Below are positions 21,819 through 23,129 of a stretch of 23,129 bases of DNA, one piece after another. The notes under the pieces are model-generated. The model made no database searches. It had not been told where the DNA came from and was given only the letters and a program-made list of their open reading frames with translations. The DNA is from Apostichopus leukothele (lineage: Eukaryota > Echinodermata > Holothuroidea > Aspidochirotida > Stichopodidae). The stretch is from contig JAAAKB020048257.1 of the NCBI GenBank assembly GCA_010014835.2, positions 1-23,129 of the forward strand. The letters are read 5' to 3'. Each line of letters opens with the position of its first letter. The stretch's first letter is position 1. A program made the translations under genes and the position numbers.

Positions 21819-22716
21819 TGTAGCGATTGACTGGGGTCGCTCTTACTCTGACAACTAATTATTAGTCATGTCAGTATATTCTACACACCTGCATAATGGC
21901 CGCGATGGATTTCGTCGATGGGTGACTTTGTAATGTACTATTTATGCTCACCGTTTTATAATTTTGTTTCTTTTCCTTAGGCTGTTATCCTTCCGTTTCC
22001 TTTGTTTTAACAAAGGTCCAATGGAAGCAGACGTTGGCTTCTAAAATCACTCGCTCCTTGGTTGTGTTAGAGTAAAGAACTCCAGAAATGTATTACTTAT
22101 ATTATTGTGTTTCTTGTAAGTACGTGTAGGGAGACTTCCGGAGGCCGACGGCGTGACTCGTGCGTGCTATGTAAGTTTTATTAAGCGTAAAATAATATTT
22201 TGTTTAGTTGAGCGGGTCCGGGGCTTAGGGTTCAGGCTCGAGGCGACAGGTTTTTGTCTTTCTTAATTTAAATAAGGTAGTTAAGAATGTCTCGTGTCTG
22301 AATCCGACCTCGTATCGGAACGAGTCGCGTCGGTGGATCCCCCACGGCAGGTTACTTAATTAAGTACTTGATTCCGTGTGCTCTGTGTATTTAATGCTTT
22401 AATTTACGTCCAGGTTGTAACGAAGTAAGGACTGTATTTGCTCTAAAAGAGCTTGAATATTTACTAATAAAAAAATATTTCCGCTCGTTTGCTCCCAGAG
22501 AGCCTATTTAATTCGCTAATATACATAGTATATCTGAACTTGTAATTTGTAATTGACTTCTTTTAGTTAATTATATAAGAGCTCCAGCACTCCCACATAA
22601 TTTAGTAGCGTCCCTCCCTCCCCACCCCGACCCCTTTTCACCATGACTTCGGGTGACCTCCAGTTGCCTGAGTTCCCCACCATCGCTAAACCTTACTTCA
22701 AACTGTGGGCGCTACA
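21819..22716. mobile_element. Probable solo LTR of an LTR retrotransposon
   Basis: The 898-bp segment starts TGTAGCG and ends CGCTACA, a perfect 7-bp inverted terminal match with TG...CA ends typical of LTRs. TTAT flanks it on both sides (21815-21818 and 22717-22720), consistent with a target-site duplication. If the terminal A is counted in the duplication, it becomes ATTAT, 5 bp. The interior is more G+C-rich than the flanks and contains AATAAA-like and TATATAAG (about 22573) motifs. No internal genes or second LTR are present, so it looks like the solo relic of recombination between two LTRs. Ty3/Gypsy is the likeliest family and BEL/Pao is possible. Intact ends suggest a fairly recent insertion. 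Orientation is not certain. Confidence 0.65.
22612..22634 (-). other. Potential G-quadruplex inside the LTR
   Basis: Five C runs of 3-4 bases separated by 1-2 bases on the plus strand give a canonical quadruplex pattern on the minus strand. It lies close to the 3' end of the LTR and downstream of the TATA-like motif. Confidence 0.6.
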
Positions 22717-23129
22717 TTATCTTACCCTTACCCTAGATTCACATTTACAACATCTTAGCTAGTAGAACAGACAGGAAGTCCTCCTACATCACCACTTCTC
22801 ACAAAGATGACTAGCAGTTTCTATTTTCAAGCCAACAATAAACATAATAACATACTTTTCCAACCTCTAAGTCCCAGTAGATCACTTCCACAGTTTCTCT
22901 CTACAACATAAACCTTACAACAGTCTGTGCATTGAATATCTAAACACAGATCTCTATCACGAAAGTAACATTCAGTATGATGGCATTTCCAATGATGTTA
23001 TTACATGGTCATTCCTTAATAAATTGTTCCTTTAAAATTATGTGAACATAATACTTTCCTGTCCCATCCTCCTGTAATCCATTGTTAGATTAGTAGATAT
23101 CTAGCCAGATGAAGATCTTATAACCCAGT
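22717..23129. other. Right flank, no recognisable feature
   Basis: AT-rich sequence following the LTR. There is no primer-binding-site-like or polypurine-like sequence that would mark a full element, and no open frame of note. Confidence 0.5.

Overview
This window looks like animal nuclear DNA, most likely from a marine invertebrate deuterostome such as an echinoderm. It is AT-rich and gene-sparse, with spliced genes, GT-AG introns, microsatellites and scattered repeats. The echinoderm placement is an inference from the pairing of a cytosolic sulfotransferase with a Toll-like leucine-rich-repeat gene, both from families known to be expanded there. No sequence here is diagnostic of a species.

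The left end (about 600-4130) holds the only intact gene I can support: a complete six-coding-exon cytosolic sulfotransferase on the minus strand. Exons assemble in phase to 306 residues, with a good Kozak start, a 5' UTR splice acceptor and poly(A) signals. One intron carries a hammerhead-ribozyme-like repeat in the sense orientation. Intron 4 carries two microsatellites.

From 4130 to about 12040 there is no recognisable gene. The main feature is an old tandem duplication with a period near 306 bp (8932-9570), plus a C-rich tract able to form a quadruplex on the minus strand.

At 12042-13207 is a broken LRR gene on the plus strand. It has a splice acceptor, signal peptide, several LRRs and an LRR C-terminal cap, interrupted by in-frame stops and frame changes and lacking a TIR domain. 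It looks like a decayed Toll-like or LRR receptor.

From 13208 to 20000 nothing coding is recognisable. The right end is repeat-rich: a foldback element near 20061-20242, a degenerate tandem repeat at 20632-20814, a GA microsatellite, and a probable solo LTR at 21819-22716 with matching termini and a short target duplication.

The genes do not form a pathway or operon. I see no evidence for a novel multi-gene system. The points most worth a second look are the altered PAPS-binding loop of the sulfotransferase, the intronic ribozyme-like motif, the solo LTR and the LRR pseudogene.
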